A DNA stretch of 13,433 nt from Gammaproteobacteria bacterium (GTDB taxonomy: Bacteria; Pseudomonadota; Gammaproteobacteria; Acidiferrobacterales; Acidiferrobacteraceae). Each line of letters begins with the position of its first letter. The stretch's first letter is position 1. The stretch lies in NCBI GenBank assembly GCA_028064935.1, contig JAPTWT010000085.1, positions 1 through 13,433 on the forward strand, read 5' to 3'. A model generated the notes under the pieces. It was given only the letters and a program-made list of their open reading frames with translations. It was not told the DNA's origin and ran no database searches. This document shows positions 11,219-13,433 of this stretch, piece after piece. The position numbers and the translations under genes are program-made.

Positions 11219-11424
11219 GCTTGCTCCTGATATGAAGAAGCCGATGATCGTCAGTAAAATGACCGGTTTGTGATACTTCGGTTTCATGATACTTTTGGGG
11301 CCCCAACGCCAACCTCCTTCTCTCATATCTAAATGGCCGTTCCTGACCGATAATAGCCCTTCCCAAACTGTATGTGAAGGTCCGCTTCCGCTGCTGCATC
11401 ACCGCCCATTCCCTGGCCATATTC
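11219..11424. other. Stretch with no confident gene between the operon and the dinB remnant
   Basis: A minus-strand frame from ATG 11326 contains the hydrophobic run PVILLTIIGFFISGASL followed by CPKCG. It then runs antisense through the helicase gene, so it is unlikely to be a real gene as a whole. Another frame with TTG 6 bases after AGGAGG is also open but unrecognised. The sequence GATCCCCACATTTGGGACAG at the border with the helicase gene looks like an insertion-sequence end, but I cannot assign it. Confidence 0.3.
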
Positions 11425-11689
11425 TTACCGCCTGTTCAGGATTCCGTCCAGCAAACTCATCTGGTGCGCTCCCTGGCTCGCAGCCTGAGGATGGACCAGG
11501 CCACTCACTGTGATCCCGAGCAGGCGCACAGACGCGCCAAGGGGCACCGCGCGATCCAGCAGTTCGGGTAGCAATGTAGCGATGGCTTTTTGGCTTCCTA
11601 TCGCCTCGGTTGCCGTGTGTGCTCGGGTGACCGTGGTAAAGTCGGGAAAGCGTGCTTTGATGCTCACCGTGTGTCCTGCCAGTGCCGAG
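11425..11689 (-). pseudogene. dinB: 3' remnant of a DNA polymerase IV (DinB/Y-family) gene
   Basis: About 85 C-terminal residues of a Y-family translesion polymerase remain, all in the little-finger domain that grips DNA. AGHTVSIKARFPDFTTVTR corresponds to the conserved GKLVVKLKFDDFQQTTQ region of E. coli DinB, and ASVRLLGITVSGLVHPQ to its GVRLVGLHVTLLDPQ; the end LLDGILNRR and TAA (11427-11425) are of normal type. The catalytic palm and fingers (roughly 270 residues) are absent. The frame can be read upstream to ATG 11775, but those 33 residues do not resemble DinB. The match stops at about 11689, precisely where an IS256-like terminal sequence begins. This points to an insertion in dinB followed by loss of the gene's 5' part (inference). 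It is not expected to be functional. Confidence 0.75.
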
Positions 11690-11712
11690 GGTGTCCATAA
11701 TTTTGTGTAAAC
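11689..11712. mobile_element. Probable solo terminus of an IS256-family element
   Basis: The sequence starting GGGTGTCCATAATTTTGTGT followed by AAAC resembles the terminal inverted repeats of many IS256-family elements, whose opposite end reads TTTACACAAAAT then TGGACAC. No transposase and no second terminus are visible. It abuts the break in the dinB remnant. The identification is from memory of the family pattern. Confidence 0.4.
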
Positions 11713-11847
11713 GTGATTGAACCCAGTTCTCGGACACTCGGCCGACTCGCCTTGCCTGCCGACCGAACCCGTCAATAGTGTTCATTCAGCGCGCCGCTCG
11801 CTGGCTGACCACTGGAATCTTCGCAACCCGGAGCTACGGAGGGCGAG
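11713..11847. other. Short non-coding scar between the IS-like end and the next gene
   Basis: Nothing recognisable is present. It may be the rest of the degraded insertion sequence. Confidence 0.3.
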
Positions 11848-13290
11848 CTAAACGAACATGGCGCCACTCGCTAGTGTTTCGCTGAACTCGCCGAAGCTGC
11901 TGCTCCGGTGCAGCGTACGCACCTGCCAAAGGTAGAACGCCCGCAGCGGCCCGCTTTCAGGGCCAGCACCCTCGCGGCACGCCGTGCCTCGTGAGATGAG
12001 CGCCGTCCCACAATTTCCACGAAGCAGCCTTGGTCGTGCCAGTCCCCACCCCGCGTTCCAGTAGCAAAGATCAGCGACGACCTGATCTTCTACCTTGACC
12101 TCTAGCTGACCATCACGAGGGGTGATTTCAACCTCATGCAAACCAGGCACCGTCGGGAAGAAGAGCCGCGACGGATACAGGTCGTGCTGGAGGTAGCCCA
12201 TCCGGTCGTAGTCGAGCGTTCCGGCCAGCGGCCAGGCCTTGCAATCGTCGTCCATCAGTTGTTCGAGAGTTGGTGGAACTACGATGGTCGTTGTACTGAG
12301 TGGGTCTGCAACTGCGCTAGAAAGCATCTGCTCGTGCGTCCAGAAGGCCACGAGATGAGCCGCCAAGTTCGCATCGTCAACGTTGCCGCCAGCGGCCTGC
12401 GACCACCGCACGAGGGACACCTCCACACATCGTTCCATAGACATCACGACTGGCGAGTTGAAAGCGATTAGCTCGTCGCCGGGACGCGCTACCGCCACAC
12501 GGGCAAGGAGGGCTCGAAATGCTGCTTCGACCGCCTCAGTATCGCCGTCGAAGTCAGTCGACGTTGGGAACCAGTCTGGACGCCGTGGCCTAAGCAGGGC
12601 CAGAGTTGGATGGACCGGCAGCGCCAAAAGCGATTTTTCGTCTGCAAACTCCGACGGCATATTCCAGAACTGCTTGGCCACCGCCAGCGTACGAAGGTAG
12701 GCAGAAATGGCGCGAAGAGCCGCGCGCGCGGAAAGCTGGCCAATGAAACCATCACCCAGCGGCTGCGTGAAGTGCCAGGGGTCACCTTGGTATGGCGCGT
12801 CCGGGTAAGTTGCTCGGTTCTCCGTCCACTCAAAGGCCATCTGCCGGACGAAAGGAAGCCCGGTACGGACCTCGAGCCTGTTCATGGACGTCCGGAACAT
12901 TCGGGGCATATCCACGCCTTGCACGCCGTCAAAGTCATCTGGGATCTCGAAGTCCTCCGGCACCTCCTTCAAACTCGCGTCGCCGGCCTGAGCCGACAGC
13001 CCAATGCTCTCCACCAGCAAGTCCGAGAGCAGGGATGACTTCGGGATGCTTTCAGATAGCTCTGCAGCGGGTGAGTAGCCGTGCCCCTGTGTCGCCATCC
13101 AGAAAATGAACAGAACCTCGACCACCTCCGCTTCGAGCTTGCGTGAGCTCAGCAACTGGAGCAGCGCGGACTCGGTTTCCGCCCTCGCAGCTGTTTCACC
13201 GAGCCGAGCCGCGAGCTCCTGCATGATCCACCACCGTGTGGATGTGGAAGGCCATCCGAGTCGCGCAATGAGAATGCGAAGCTCGTCCAT
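11848..13290 (-). CDS. Unknown 480-aa protein, second gene of an overlapping pair
   Basis: I do not recognise this protein. The frame opens further upstream (13377), but I chose ATG 13290 because it overlaps the TGA of the upstream gene as TGATG, a common coupling arrangement; the extra 29 codons are Pro/Gly-rich and look like an out-of-frame extension. The first 65 residues (MDELRILIARLGWPSTSTRW, then WIMQELAARLG and ESALLQLLSSRKLEAEVVEV) resemble a pair of HEAT-like helices. An acidic segment (EVPEDFEIPDDFDG) follows near residue 120. The centre (FVRQMAFEWTENRATYPDAP) and the Trp-rich C-terminal third show no motif I can assign. There is no signal peptide, transmembrane segment, Walker motif or nuclease motif. 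It is probably a cytoplasmic partner or effector working with the upstream gene; a defence role is possible only by association with the island. Confidence 0.65.
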   Translation of the reverse strand: MDELRILIARLGWPSTSTRWWIMQELAARLGETAARAETESALLQLLSSRKLEAEVVEVLFIFWMATQGHGYSPAAELSESIPKSSLLSDLLVESIGLSAQAGDASLKEVPEDFEIPDDFDGVQGVDMPRMFRTSMNRLEVRTGLPFVRQMAFEWTENRATYPDAPYQGDPWHFTQPLGDGFIGQLSARAALRAISAYLRTLAVAKQFWNMPSEFADEKSLLALPVHPTLALLRPRRPDWFPTSTDFDGDTEAVEAAFRALLARVAVARPGDELIAFNSPVVMSMERCVEVSLVRWSQAAGGNVDDANLAAHLVAFWTHEQMLSSAVADPLSTTTIVVPPTLEQLMDDDCKAWPLAGTLDYDRMGYLQHDLYPSRLFFPTVPGLHEVEITPRDGQLEVKVEDQVVADLCYWNAGWGLARPRLLRGNCGTALISRGTACREGAGPESGPLRAFYLWQVRTLHRSSSFGEFSETLASGAMFV

Positions 13291-13433
13291 CAGGCCCCCG
13301 ACACGGAAAGGAGGGCCAGTTCCGCCGCCCAGCGGGGCTGCTCCAGCGGGAGGGTACGGGAGTCCTCGATGACGCAATCGACCATGGTCTCCGCGAATCT
13401 CACGGCCTTCTCAATGCGCCCTTGTCGGGCGTA
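13290..13433 (-). CDS. C-terminal 47 residues of an unknown protein (gene continues beyond window)
   Basis: This minus-strand frame is open from the window edge to TGA at 13292-13290. It encodes ARQGRIEKAVRFAETMVDCV and a further 26 or so residues ending LALLSVSGA. The sequence is predicted helical and Arg/Glu-rich. The stop codon shares its A with the ATG of the following gene, so the two are almost certainly cotranscribed and cotranslated. Family cannot be judged from so little. Confidence 0.6.
   Translation of the reverse strand, partial: YARQGRIEKAVRFAETMVDCVIEDSRTLPLEQPRWAAELALLSVSGA

Noticed and set aside
13291..13377. N-terminal extension of the unknown 480-aa protein
   Set aside because: The extension overlaps the coherent end of the upstream gene, and its Pro/Gly-rich sequence looks like an out-of-frame read.

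Overview
The window looks like an accessory (defence or mobile-DNA) island of a moderately GC-rich bacterium, most likely a proteobacterium. The IS1380-type transposase, the plasmid-like regulatory region and the DinB remnant would fit an Acidithiobacillus-like or similar host, but nothing here fixes the genus (inference, low confidence). It contains no rRNA, tRNA, CRISPR array or core metabolic gene that I can see.

Layout, left to right. (1) 1-359: the C-terminal half of a tyrosine recombinase that enters from outside the window. (2) 409-960: a possible 37-aa ORF convergent with a small ribbon-helix-helix DNA-binding protein on the minus strand. The promoter of that protein lies inside one of two long inverted repeats that look like its own operators. 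(3) 961-1622: an AT-rich stretch with an array of 20-bp phased, iteron-like repeats, a perfect 18-bp palindrome and a possible gene remnant. (4) 1623-4142: a large single-gene helicase-nuclease with an XPD/DinG-like SF2 helicase and a C-terminal PD-(D/E)XK nuclease. (5) 4188-5870: a complete IS1380-family insertion sequence flanked by the 5-bp duplication TTATA. (6) 6425-11218: a three-gene overlapping operon with two DNA-methyltransferase-like proteins followed by a GIY-YIG-like nuclease fused to an SF2 helicase. (7) 11219-11847: scar DNA with the 3' remnant of a dinB-type polymerase gene, cut off where an IS256-like terminus begins. (8) 11848-13433: two overlapping minus-strand genes of unknown function, the upstream one running off the window.

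How it fits together. The strongest candidate for an unusual system is the operon at 6425-11218. Its first methyltransferase has a good SAM-binding motif I, but the catalytic NPPY position reads GSSAF. Its second has an intact NPPY, but motif I reads DPCTKSG. The two may form one composite methyltransferase. The third protein would supply DNA translocation and, through its GIY-YIG-like domain, cleavage. No HsdS-type specificity subunit is encoded. The helicase-nuclease upstream could be an independent defence gene or part of the same island; an IS and about 550 bp of non-coding DNA now separate them. The recombinase, IS elements and broken genes all point to repeated gain and loss in this segment.
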